From positions 1 through 64,000 of the forward strand of contig NZ_KZ477998.1 of the NCBI RefSeq assembly GCF_002837185.1: a DNA stretch of 64,000 nucleotides. Reading direction: 5' to 3'. This document shows, in pieces, positions 36,135 through 44,177 of this stretch; the stretch's first letter is position 1, and each line of letters opens with the position of its first letter. Source of the stretch: Pseudomonas fluorescens (GTDB lineage Bacteria; Pseudomonadota; Gammaproteobacteria; Pseudomonadales; Pseudomonadaceae). The notes under the pieces are model-generated. The model was not told the DNA's origin. It saw nothing but the letters and a program-made list of their open reading frames with translations, and ran no database searches. Made by a program: the position numbers and the translations under genes.

Positions 36135-37109
36135 ATGAGCAAAACCGTCGCCATCCTGATCTTCCCCGGTGTCCAGTCACTGGATGTGACCGGGCCGATG
36201 GATGTGTTCTGCGAGGCCAACCGCTTCCTGGCGCCTGAAGAGCACTACCGCCTGGAAGTCATTGGCCTCGGCCACGGCACTATGGCGTGTTCGAACGGTT
36301 TGTCCTTGCAGGCGCACAAGCACTACAGCGAAGCCCTGCAGCCCTACGACCTGTTGCTGGTAGCTGGCGGCCCGCAACTGCCTTTCGAGGATTTCGGCCC
36401 CCGGTTTGATGACTGGCTGCGCGGTGCCGCTGCCAGGGCACAACGCTTCGGCTCGATCTGCAACGGCGCTTTCATGCTGGCCCGCGCCGGCCTGCTGGAC
36501 GGTAAAACCGTCACCACCCATTGGGGCGACGCCGCCGACCTGGCCCGGTTGTGCCCCTCGGCCCAGGTCGAGGCTGATCGTTTGTATGTGCAGGACGGCA
36601 ACCTCTACACCTCGGCCGGGGTCACGGCGGGGATCGACCTGTCGCTGTACCTGCTCGCCCAGGACCATGGCCCGGAAGTCGCATTGAGCGTGGCCAAGCG
36701 CCTGGTCGTGTTCACCCAGCGTTCGGGCGGCCAGTCGCAGTTCAGCCCGTTCCTCACGCCCCATGCCGAAGCCACCTCGGCGGTGGCGCTGGTGCAGTTG
36801 TACGTGCTGGCGAACCTGACCGGGGATTTGAGCATTGCCGACCTGGCCAGGGCGGCCAATATGAGCGCGCGCAATTTCTCCCGGGTGTTCGCCCGTGAAG
36901 CGCGGATCACGCCGGCGGAATTTGTCGAGAGGGCGCGCGTGGACGCGGCGCGGGTGATGCTCGAAAGCACCCACGCGCCGCTGAAGACCGTGGCCTATCA
37001 ATGCGGGTTTCGCGATGCCCAGCACATGCGTAGCGTGTTCAACCGCCGGCTGGGCGTGACGCCGCAACAGTTCAGGCTCAACTTTGCCGTAAATGTGGGA
37101 GGGGGCTAG
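36135..37109 (+). CDS. GlxA family transcriptional regulator (DJ-1/PfpI + AraC HTH)
   Basis: 324 residues. The N-terminal DJ-1/PfpI-like domain (about 1-185) starts MSKTVAILIFPGVQSLDVTG and keeps the cysteine elbow FGSICNGAFMLARAG. A C-terminal AraC-type double HTH (about 220-320) ends with the recognition helix region FRDAQHMRSVFNRRLGVTPQ. Such proteins sense small molecules and activate neighbouring genes; the divergent HD gene is a likely target. ATG 36135 is chosen over 36108. The last residues (NVGGG) and the TAG stop are encoded by a REP arm with CTTG changed to CTAG. Confidence 0.87.
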   Translation: MSKTVAILIFPGVQSLDVTGPMDVFCEANRFLAPEEHYRLEVIGLGHGTMACSNGLSLQAHKHYSEALQPYDLLLVAGGPQLPFEDFGPRFDDWLRGAAARAQRFGSICNGAFMLARAGLLDGKTVTTHWGDAADLARLCPSAQVEADRLYVQDGNLYTSAGVTAGIDLSLYLLAQDHGPEVALSVAKRLVVFTQRSGGQSQFSPFLTPHAEATSAVALVQLYVLANLTGDLSIADLARAANMSARNFSRVFAREARITPAEFVERARVDAARVMLESTHAPLKTVAYQCGFRDAQHMRSVFNRRLGVTPQQFRLNFAVNVGGG

Positions 37110-37182
37110 CCCCCGATGAGGGAGTGTCAGTCAGCACAGGTGTGACTGACCCACCGCCATCGGGGGCAAGCCCCCTCCCACA
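37094..37182. repeat. REP doublet overlapping a gene end, 89 bp
   Basis: Arms start at 37094 and 37159. The left arm contains the GlxA-type gene's stop: its CTAG supplies TAG in place of the usual CTTG. It is followed by three copies of GACCCAGTGA (about 37187-37213). Confidence 0.88.
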
Positions 37183-37219
37183 TTTTGACCCAGTGACCCA
37201 GTGACCCAGTGATACTCGG

Positions 37220-39574
37220 CTATCTGGCAGGCAACAGTTTCAAGGTGCCACGGGTATTCGCCGTGATCTCCTCCTCACTGAAATGCGCCTGCTCGTACCC
37301 GCCTTCGATATAGGTTGGTGCCTGGTCGCTGTAGTGCGCATCAAACGGTACGCCGCTTTGCCCCACCGGGTTGATGGTCAGGGCATGGGCCGGGTCGGCG
37401 AAGTCGATCAGGCGGCGGGTCGACGGGCCATAGGTCACCGGCCAGGGGGCCGGGCCGATCATGGCGGTCTGGTTGTTCGGCACTTCGTGGCTGCCCGGTG
37501 CGGCGAAGGGACCAACGTTGAAGAGTTTGTCCAATGGCCTTTGCATGCCCAGTGGATGGCCATGGGTCAGGGTGTGCGCTTTGCCCCACTGCCACTGGGA
37601 CGGGTCATCGCCGAAGGTGGCTTTCAGATGCGCGAGGCTGTTGTCCCAGGCCAGCTTGACGGTCTCGGCCCGCGTGCCATTCCACCAGGGCGAATCCGGC
37701 ATGGCGGCCAGCCGTGGCAGGGCCGCGTCGATCACGCGGGTGCCGAGCAGCGTCTTGAACAGGGCGTCGCCCAGTTTCGGGTGGAAGGTCGCATCGGCAA
37801 GGTTGAACAGCAACTGGTTGAACAGGGTGGCGCTGGTGGAGTCCAGCGGGTAATCGCCTTTCCAGCTCGCCAGTTGTTCCACCAGCTTCACCTGCGCCGG
37901 GTCTGTGACTACCTCGCGCAACACCGGCAACAGCGGCGCCAGCAGTCGCGGGCCAAAGGCGGTGGTGGTGCCCAGTTGCAGGGCCTGGCTATTGTTCACA
38001 TCCCATTTCACGCGGTTGTCGCTCAACTGCGCATTCAACTGCTGGCCACGGTCGGCCAGGTTGTAATAGCCGGGGATTTCCATGCCGGTGGGTGATGCCG
38101 GCTGGGCATTGGCGGAGACCACATAGCCGCGCGCCGGGTTCTCTTCCTGGGGGTTGGCGCTGAACGGGTAGAAGCCCAATTTATCGGCCTGGGCGGTACT
38201 GCCGTCGAGGATGAACCCCGGGTTGACGCCGGCCGGGCGTATCGGCAACTGCGCCGCCGCCCACCAGCCGATATCGCCCCTGGCATTGGCCCAGACGATG
38301 TTCAGGCCCGGCGCCGCTACCTTGGCCGCCGCCGCGCGTGCCTTGGCCAGGGTATCGGCGCGGTTGAGCTGGTAGAAGCCTTCGAGGATCGGGTTCTCTG
38401 TGTCGAGGAACGCCCACCACATCGCAATCGGCGTGGCGCCGGCGTGTTCACCGAGTACGTCATTGACGATCGGGCCGTGGGGCGAACGGCGCAGGACGAG
38501 CGTGACCGGGGCCTGGCCCTTGACCTGGATTTGCTGTTCGCTGCTGCTCATGTCGACCCACTGGCCGTGGTACCAGACCTGATTGGGGTTGACCGGGTTG
38601 ACCTTCTCGGCGATCAGGTCGAGGTCATCGTTCTGGAACATAGTCAGGCTCCAGCCGAAATCCAGGTTGTGTCCCAGGAATGCCACCGGCACCAGCGCGT
38701 TGTGATAGCCATACAACTCAAAGCCGGGCGCCGACAGCTGCGCCTCGTACCACACCGACGGCACCGAAAAGCGAATATGCGGATCGCCGGCCAATAACGG
38801 TTTGCCGCTTTTGGTACGGTTGCCGCTGATGGCCCAGGCGTTACTGCCTTCGAACTGCGGCAAGCCGTTGTCGGCCAGGGCCTGCTCGCTCAGGCGGGCG
38901 AGGGCGCCGAGGGTTTTCCAATCGCCGGCCGCCAGGTTGAGTGCGCCTTTGGGTTGCCAGTCCAGGTCGAACACCTTGAGGTAATCGCTGCCCAACTGGT
39001 CGCGCACGTAAGTCAGCACGGGTTCGGTACGAAAGGCTGCGGCGAAGCTGTAGGCCATATACCCGGCGACACTGATGGAGTCCTCGGCAGTGAAGGGCCG
39101 CTTGGGAATGCCCAGCACGTCGAACTCCATCGGGCTGGCGTGGCTGGCCTGGTATTGATTGATCCCGTCCAGATAGGCTTGCAGGGCCTTCCAGGCGGCC
39201 GAGTCAGGGTTCATGTGCTCGACGTAGCTCAGGGCGCGCTCGCGAATCCGCAGGCTGCGAAACAGCTTGTCGGTCTCCAGCAGCTTGGGCCCCAGCACTT
39301 CGGCCAGCTCGCCACGGGCCAGGCGGCGCATGATTTCCATCTGGAACAACCGGTCCTGGGCATGCACATAGCCCAGCGCGCGGTACAGGTCGGCCTCGTT
39401 CTCGGCGCGGATATGCGGCACGCCACGGTCGTCGTAGCGCACGGTGACCGAGCCTTGCAGGTGCGCCAGCGTGACCGTGCCCTGGCGGCTGGGTTGCTTG
39501 CTGTAGACGTACCCGCCGGCGCCGAGGGCAACCAGCACAACCAGCACCACGAGAGCCTGCAAGACACGCTTCAT
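37220..39574 (-). CDS. hacB: Acyl-homoserine lactone/penicillin acylase family protein, HacB-like
   Basis: 784 residues, Ntn-hydrolase precursor. An N-terminal hydrophobic signal or anchor (about 1-22) is followed by the alpha chain with the family motif YDDRGVPHIRAE. The beta chain starts at the autocatalytic GSNAW, with nucleophile Ser244. The C-terminal part is full length and ends LKLLPAR. Such acylases remove the fatty-acyl side chain of long-chain AHLs or penicillin-like amides in the periplasm. It matches P. aeruginosa HacB (recalled as PA0305) in motifs, length and neighbourhood. A 191-residue thioredoxin-like gene lies upstream on the same strand. Confidence 0.88.
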   Translation of the reverse strand: MKRVLQALVVLVVLVALGAGGYVYSKQPSRQGTVTLAHLQGSVTVRYDDRGVPHIRAENEADLYRALGYVHAQDRLFQMEIMRRLARGELAEVLGPKLLETDKLFRSLRIRERALSYVEHMNPDSAAWKALQAYLDGINQYQASHASPMEFDVLGIPKRPFTAEDSISVAGYMAYSFAAAFRTEPVLTYVRDQLGSDYLKVFDLDWQPKGALNLAAGDWKTLGALARLSEQALADNGLPQFEGSNAWAISGNRTKSGKPLLAGDPHIRFSVPSVWYEAQLSAPGFELYGYHNALVPVAFLGHNLDFGWSLTMFQNDDLDLIAEKVNPVNPNQVWYHGQWVDMSSSEQQIQVKGQAPVTLVLRRSPHGPIVNDVLGEHAGATPIAMWWAFLDTENPILEGFYQLNRADTLAKARAAAAKVAAPGLNIVWANARGDIGWWAAAQLPIRPAGVNPGFILDGSTAQADKLGFYPFSANPQEENPARGYVVSANAQPASPTGMEIPGYYNLADRGQQLNAQLSDNRVKWDVNNSQALQLGTTTAFGPRLLAPLLPVLREVVTDPAQVKLVEQLASWKGDYPLDSTSATLFNQLLFNLADATFHPKLGDALFKTLLGTRVIDAALPRLAAMPDSPWWNGTRAETVKLAWDNSLAHLKATFGDDPSQWQWGKAHTLTHGHPLGMQRPLDKLFNVGPFAAPGSHEVPNNQTAMIGPAPWPVTYGPSTRRLIDFADPAHALTINPVGQSGVPFDAHYSDQAPTYIEGGYEQAHFSEEEITANTRGTLKLLPAR

Positions 39575-39601
39575 CGACTTTCCTTACCCAGAATGGACAG
39601 A

Positions 39602-40177
39602 CTACGGTTGCTCAGGCCACGAACAATAGCAGCCCACCGCCAGGGTGTGCGTGGCGTTGATTTCGCGCCCGGCTTGCAGGGCCTTGAGGATCGGCTCGAT
39701 AAAGCTGTTGCCGGCATTGCAGGTCAGCCCTTCGCTGTACGGCCCGAAATACGCCAGCTTGCCCGTACGGTCCCAAATGCCTACGGCCGGGCTGGCCGGT
39801 AGCTGATCGGCGCCGGGCAGGACGTCGAGGGTTTTCATCCGGCGCAGGTTGTCCGGCAGGGCGCCGTGGCTGCCGGCTTTCTGCAGGGCGTAGAACTCGA
39901 CACCTTGCGGCGCGTAGTGCTCGATCAGCTCACCCAGATGTTGCTGGTTACCGACATTGCACGGGCAGGCCGGGTCCCAGAAGTGCACCAGGCGAATCGG
40001 CCCAGGGCCGCTGAGTGCGGCGGGCAGTTGCAGCGCATCCCCGGAAAACACCGCCGTATGCTCGCTGAAGGCGCGCAGATAACGGCCCTGGAACCAGTCA
40101 TACGCGGCCCACAGCACGCTGGCGCAGATAATCAGCACCAGGCTGGTGAACAAGGCAGTGCGGTAGGGTTGTCGCAT
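39602..40177 (-). CDS. Thioredoxin-like membrane-anchored protein (DUF6436 type)
   Basis: 191 residues: one N-terminal membrane segment (about 8-26), then a periplasmic thioredoxin-like fold with HFWDPACPCNVGNQQHLGEL, a C-x-C rather than CxxC site. Further cysteines lie in GLTCNAG and at the C-terminus (VGCYCSWP). It is probably a periplasmic redox protein of unknown partner. It lies upstream of the acylase gene on the same strand (27-nt gap), so the two are probably co-transcribed. The family name is recalled, not searched. Confidence 0.65.
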   Translation of the reverse strand: MRQPYRTALFTSLVLIICASVLWAAYDWFQGRYLRAFSEHTAVFSGDALQLPAALSGPGPIRLVHFWDPACPCNVGNQQHLGELIEHYAPQGVEFYALQKAGSHGALPDNLRRMKTLDVLPGADQLPASPAVGIWDRTGKLAYFGPYSEGLTCNAGNSFIEPILKALQAGREINATHTLAVGCYCSWPEQP

Positions 40178-40276
40178 TCAGAGGTATCCTCGCGGGTCGC
40201 GTAGCTTGCCATGCTTGTCCTGACAGATGAATATCGCAGCTCGATATTCATCTTCACCGTCAGTCTGGAAGCCTTT

Positions 40277-41212
40277 ATGCCCGTCACCTTTGACCCTGAT
40301 CATCTGCGCGAAAGCTTGCGGCCCCTGATGGATGCGCAGCCGCTGTCAGCCGAGGCGCGGGTGTACCAGCGGTTCTACGGGTTGGACCTGCCGGCCCGCG
40401 AGGCCGTGAGCCGCCTGGGGCGTCTGGAGGTGGATGGGTTCGAGGTGGTTGCGCAGGTGTGGTGGCCTTCGGCGCCGGTGGCGACGATGTTCATGTTCCA
40501 CGGCTTCTACGACCACATGGGGCTCTATCGCCATGCGGTGGACTGGGCACTGGAACAGGGTTTTGTGGTGATCGCCTGCGACCTGCCAGGTCATGGCTTG
40601 TCCAGCGGCATACGGGCCAGCATCGATGATTTTGCGGTGTACCAGCACGTGGTGCAGGCTTTGTTCGCCGAGGCCGGTGCGTTGCAACTGCCGCAGCCCT
40701 GGCACCTGTTCGGGCAGAGCACCGGTGGCGCAATCGTGGTTGACCACCTGCTCAACCATGGTGATCAAAGCCCGGCCCAGGGCAAGACGTTTCTACTTTC
40801 GCCCCTGGTACGCCCGCGAGCCTGGGGTTGGTCGCAGCTCAGCTATTACCTGCTGCGCCCGTTCGTCAAAGGCATCGCGCGACGCTTCAGCGATAATTCC
40901 AACGACCCGGCATTCAGACCTTTTCTCGAAGCCGACCCATTGCAGCCGCGCCAACTGCCCACCGCCTGGGTGGGGGCGCTGGCGTGCTGGATCAAACGCA
41001 TCGAAGCCGCACCACGCAGCGCTCGGCGGCCAGTGATCGTGCAGGGTGAGGAGGATATGACGGTGGATTGGCAGCACAATCTGCGCGTACTGCAGGGCAA
41101 GTTCGATCGGCCTGAAGTGTTGATGCTCAAGCGCGGCAGGCATCATTTGATCAATGAGATTCCAGAAATTCGCGAAGAATACTTCCGATACTTGACGAAC
41201 CATCTGACCTGA
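40277..41212 (+). CDS. Alpha/beta hydrolase, lysophospholipase-like
   Basis: 311 residues, cytoplasmic. The nucleophile elbow is GQSTGG (Ser148), the oxyanion region is MFMFHGFYDHMG, the acid is likely in GEEDMTV, and the catalytic His lies in GRHHLINE. This is the monoacylglycerol lipase/lysophospholipase subgroup. The substrate is unknown. ATG at 40277 fits the family; the frame from 40211 is upstream leader. It is divergent from the acylase unit. Confidence 0.83.
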   Translation: MPVTFDPDHLRESLRPLMDAQPLSAEARVYQRFYGLDLPAREAVSRLGRLEVDGFEVVAQVWWPSAPVATMFMFHGFYDHMGLYRHAVDWALEQGFVVIACDLPGHGLSSGIRASIDDFAVYQHVVQALFAEAGALQLPQPWHLFGQSTGGAIVVDHLLNHGDQSPAQGKTFLLSPLVRPRAWGWSQLSYYLLRPFVKGIARRFSDNSNDPAFRPFLEADPLQPRQLPTAWVGALACWIKRIEAAPRSARRPVIVQGEEDMTVDWQHNLRVLQGKFDRPEVLMLKRGRHHLINEIPEIREEYFRYLTNHLT

Positions 41213-41223
41213 CACAATCCAAA

Positions 41224-41312
41224 TGTGGGAGGGGGCTTGCCCCCGATTGCATTGGGTCAGCTACACATAAGTTGACTGACACACCGCCATCGGGGGCAAG
41301 CCCCCTCCCACA
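41224..41312. repeat. REP doublet (REPIN), 89 bp
   Basis: Perfect arms start at 41224 and 41289, between the convergent hydrolase and DUF2059 genes. Confidence 0.9.
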
Positions 41313-41318
41313 TGTTTA

Positions 41319-42071
41319 TTACTGCGCCAGGCTCGAGGTGCTTTGGCCGACAGCCAGTCCCGCGCGAATGGCCGCCAGCGCCGCCTGGTAATACGCCTTG
41401 CCCTCCGGCGATTCGGCAAACGTGGCGAACTCTTCCAGCTCCGGATCAGACAACTCCCGATAGACGTACAGCAGCGTGTTATTCAGGTCCTTGTCGATCT
41501 GCTGCATCAAGCGCTCACGCTGCCCATTCAGCATGCCCTGGGCCTGACCGCCACCCAGCAGGCCGGGGATCATCTGGCTCAAGCTGTCCGCCGCCACGCC
41601 GGCAATCGCCAGGCTGACTTCGGCGCCCGCTTCACGCGCGGGCAGGGCCCGGGCCAGGTGGCCGATGATCAGGCTGCGGGTGGTGTCGGCCTGGATTTTC
41701 GGCAGGCCCTGAGCGTTTTTCGCCAATTGATCGCGACGCGTGGCGAGTAACTCGGCGGCGACAATCTTGCGGCCCAGGGGCGATTGGAAAAACGCAAGGG
41801 CCGGTTTCGGGTCCGACAGGTGCTTGCGCAATTGGGCTTCGGCACGCTCGTCCATGGCCTGGGCCGCGAAGCGTTTGCTGCTGTTGTCCACCAGCGCCTG
41901 GTACACCGCTGGCGGCAGGCTGTTGCGGTAGCGCTGCTGTGCGGCAGTGAGGGCGTCGTTGAAATGCGCACGTTGTTCGGCCCAGCCGGCGACTTTGTAC
42001 AACTGGTCATGGCCGTCTGCCCAGGCGGGTAAAACGCAGAACATCAGCAAGGAAAAAAACAAACGACGCAT
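41319..42071 (-). CDS. DUF2059 domain-containing exported protein
   Basis: 250 residues with a signal peptide (MRRLFFSLLMFCVLPAWA). The helical mature part has a C-terminal DUF2059 region (LLYVYRELSDPELEEFATFAESPEGKAYYQA), a family of unknown function found in periplasmic proteins. It is bounded by a REPIN downstream and a divergent oxygenase gene upstream, so it is likely monocistronic. Confidence 0.83.
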   Translation of the reverse strand: MRRLFFSLLMFCVLPAWADGHDQLYKVAGWAEQRAHFNDALTAAQQRYRNSLPPAVYQALVDNSSKRFAAQAMDERAEAQLRKHLSDPKPALAFFQSPLGRKIVAAELLATRRDQLAKNAQGLPKIQADTTRSLIIGHLARALPAREAGAEVSLAIAGVAADSLSQMIPGLLGGGQAQGMLNGQRERLMQQIDKDLNNTLLYVYRELSDPELEEFATFAESPEGKAYYQAALAAIRAGLAVGQSTSSLAQ

Positions 42072-42202
42072 AAGGACTCCTGTCAGTCGGCCACTATTGT
42101 CCGTGTCAGGCGTAGGATTTGTCGAGAAGTCCTATCAGTCACCTGACTAAAGTGTATTCGCACGCTCGACGGCGCTGTCGGATTCACAGGCGTATGGATA
42201 CT

Positions 42203-42835
42203 ATGCGCGCCATGCAAACACCCCTCGATCACCCACTGCTGCAACGCATTGTCGACGACCTGGCCGAAAAAGGCTGGTCGCAGCAGAATGCCTTCCTGCC
42301 CCAGGCTCTGACCCTGGAGCTGGCGGCTGAGTGCCGTAAACGTGCAGCCGAAGGTGAACTGGCCCCGGCGGCCGTGGGGCGCGGGCCGGCGCAGGAAATT
42401 CGCGAGGGGATTCGCGGCGATCATATCCAATGGCTGGAAGAGGGCGACGCGGCGGTCTGCGACACCTACATGGCCGTGATGGACAGCCTGCGTCTGGCGA
42501 TGAACCGTGGCCTGTTCCTCGGCCTGGAAGACTTCGAAAGCCACTTCGCGATGTACCCGCCCGGGGCGTTCTACCTCAAGCACCTGGACCGTTTTCGCGA
42601 CGATGACCGGCGCATGGTCTCGGCGGTGATCTATTTGAACGACGCCTGGTTGCCCGAACACGGCGGCCAGTTGCGCATGTACCTCAAGGACGGCATCGAA
42701 CATGACGTGGTGCCCGCCGGCGGCAGCCTGGTGGTGTTCCTGTCGGGCGAGGTGCCCCACGAGGTGCTGCCTGCCACACGCGAACGCCTGTCCCTGACGG
42801 GCTGGTTTCGTCGGCGGGGCAACGAGCCGTTTTAA
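42203..42835 (+). CDS. 2-oxoglutarate/Fe(II)-dependent oxygenase (P4H type)
   Basis: About 210 residues. The jelly-roll iron ligands fit H-x-D in FYLKHLDRF and the distal His in VPHEVLP, with the 2-oxoglutarate Arg in RLSLTGWFRRRG, as in prolyl-4-hydroxylase-like proteins such as PiuC. It probably hydroxylates a protein or peptide. The start is uncertain: ATG at 42194, 42203 or 42212 are all possible, and I choose 42203. A REPIN and the short binding-protein gene follow. Confidence 0.8.
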   Translation: MRAMQTPLDHPLLQRIVDDLAEKGWSQQNAFLPQALTLELAAECRKRAAEGELAPAAVGRGPAQEIREGIRGDHIQWLEEGDAAVCDTYMAVMDSLRLAMNRGLFLGLEDFESHFAMYPPGAFYLKHLDRFRDDDRRMVSAVIYLNDAWLPEHGGQLRMYLKDGIEHDVVPAGGSLVVFLSGEVPHEVLPATRERLSLTGWFRRRGNEPF

Positions 42836-42882
42836 GCCGGCGTCCGATTCTGGCCGATCCTGAAATCTTACCTGGAACAAAA

Positions 42883-42971
42883 TGTGGGAGGGGGCTTGCC
42901 CGCGATAGCAGTGGGTCAGTCAGGTGATTTGTGGCTGATACTCCGCCATCGGGGGCAAGCCCCCTCCCACA
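42883..42971. repeat. REP doublet (REPIN), 89 bp
   Basis: Arms start at 42883 and 42948; the left arm has GCCCGCG in place of GCCCCCG. It lies between the oxygenase and the convergent binding-protein gene. Confidence 0.88.
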
Positions 42972-42975
42972 TGGG

Positions 42976-43461
42976 TTATCGCGTATTCCCGTCGAGCCAC
43001 TTCTGTTCCAGCGCCTTTAACCGGCCATCCGCCTTTACTCGCTCCAGCGCCCCGTCCAGGCTGCTCTTGAACGCAGGGTTGCCCTTCTGAAACGGAATCG
43101 CCAGTTCAGGTTTGTCGTTATACGCGGCGCTGAAATCGAAACGATCCTTCAGCTCGGCAGTCATAGCGATATGGTTGATTGCCACGTCGTATTTGCCGGT
43201 CGCCACGCCGTTCAGCAGGTCGGCATCATCGGTGGTGATAAACGAGGAGCGGACGTCCATTTCCTTGGCCAGTTGCTCGCCCAGCTCCACTTCAAAGCCG
43301 GTGAGTTTGTCGCCTTCCTTGAAATTGAAGGGCGGGGTGTTGGCTTCGAGGGCGATGCGCAGTTCACCGCGATCGTTGACGTCGTCGATCAGCTCGGCGT
43401 GAGCGCAAGGGCTGAGAAGGGGAAGCAACAGTAACAGGCCAGGCGAGAAGCGCATGGTCAC
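42976..43461 (-). CDS. Short periplasmic amino-acid-binding protein (SBP_bac_3, about 161 aa)
   Basis: 161 residues with a signal peptide (about 1-22, ending CAHA). The start LIDDVNDRGELRIALEANTP and GKYDVAINHIAMTAELKDRF are those of SBP_bac_3 amino-acid-binding proteins, which are usually 250-280 residues. The middle that normally forms the second lobe is missing: after RFDFSAAYN the sequence goes directly to the C-terminal helices (GNPAFKSSLDGALERVKADG). It may be a naturally short family member or an internal deletion. No permease or ATPase gene is adjacent. Confidence 0.7.
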   Translation of the reverse strand: MTMRFSPGLLLLLPLLSPCAHAELIDDVNDRGELRIALEANTPPFNFKEGDKLTGFEVELGEQLAKEMDVRSSFITTDDADLLNGVATGKYDVAINHIAMTAELKDRFDFSAAYNDKPELAIPFQKGNPAFKSSLDGALERVKADGRLKALEQKWLDGNTR

Positions 43462-43589
43462 TCCTAAGGAATTCGGATGTACGAGGCGCTGTTCAGCATC
43501 GTTTTGCTATGGTGTTGAGTGCCTTGGACAGCAGTTTGTCGCGAAGTTGTCATAACCCTACAGATTTCACAGAAAAACTGGAGAAGCGA

Positions 43590-44030
43590 ATGAAAGCCCT
43601 TTTGTCCCGTGCAACCCTGGCCAGCCTGTTGCTGGGTGCTTCGATGTTGGCAACCGCCGCTGACGGTATCCCGCGTAGCGCTCCACCTGAAGGTGCCAAG
43701 GTGTTTATCGTTTCGCCAAAAGATGGCGCCACCGTCGATAAAACCTTTACCGTGAAATTCGGCATGGAAGGCCTGAAGCTGGCCCCTGCCACCGACCAGA
43801 CGCCAGGCACCGGCCATCACCACCTTCTGATCGACCAGAAAGAACTGCCGGATGCAAAACTGCCGATCCCGGCCACCGACACCGTGATCCATTACGGCAA
43901 GGCCCAGACCGAGACCGAACTGACCCTGACCCCCGGCAAGCACACCTTGCAACTGGTGGCCGGCGACAAGCTGCACATGCAGTTCAACCCGACGGTTGCT
44001 TCCAAAGTCATCACGGTTAATGTGGAATAA
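43590..44030 (+). CDS. DUF4399 domain-containing exported protein
   Basis: 146 residues with a signal peptide (about 1-23, ending ATA). The mature part has VFIVSPKDGATVDKTFTVKFG and a His-rich GTGHHHLLID, the conserved core of DUF4399, which is of unknown function. ATG at 43590 with GGAG upstream. It is monocistronic, with a strong terminator directly after the stop. Confidence 0.85.
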   Translation: MKALLSRATLASLLLGASMLATAADGIPRSAPPEGAKVFIVSPKDGATVDKTFTVKFGMEGLKLAPATDQTPGTGHHHLLIDQKELPDAKLPIPATDTVIHYGKAQTETELTLTPGKHTLQLVAGDKLHMQFNPTVASKVITVNVE

Positions 44031-44067
44031 AAAAACGGGAGCCCCTGGCGGGGCTCCCGTTTTTTTT
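44031..44067 (+). terminator. Rho-independent terminator
   Basis: AAAACGGGAGCCCC, TGGC loop, GGGGCTCCCGTTTTTTTT: a long perfect stem with a T-run, directly after the DUF4399 stop. Confidence 0.95.
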
Positions 44068-44079
44068 GGAAAGTTTCTA

Positions 44080-44134
44080 GCTACAAGCTACAAGCTACAA
44101 GCTACAAGCTACAAGCTACAAGCTACAAGCTACA
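44080..44134. repeat. GCTACAA heptamer tandem array
   Basis: Seven full copies and a partial eighth of GCTACAA in direct order, between the convergent DUF4399 and serA genes. Just downstream comes AGCTTTTACTTGCC...AGCTTGCAGCTTGCAGCT (44142-44179), which can pair with the array and resembles the repeat at 23529-23595. Such arrays tend to vary in copy number. Confidence 0.9.
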
Positions 44135-44177
44135 GCTCAGAGCTTTTACTTGCCGCTAATAGCTTGCAGCTTGCAGC

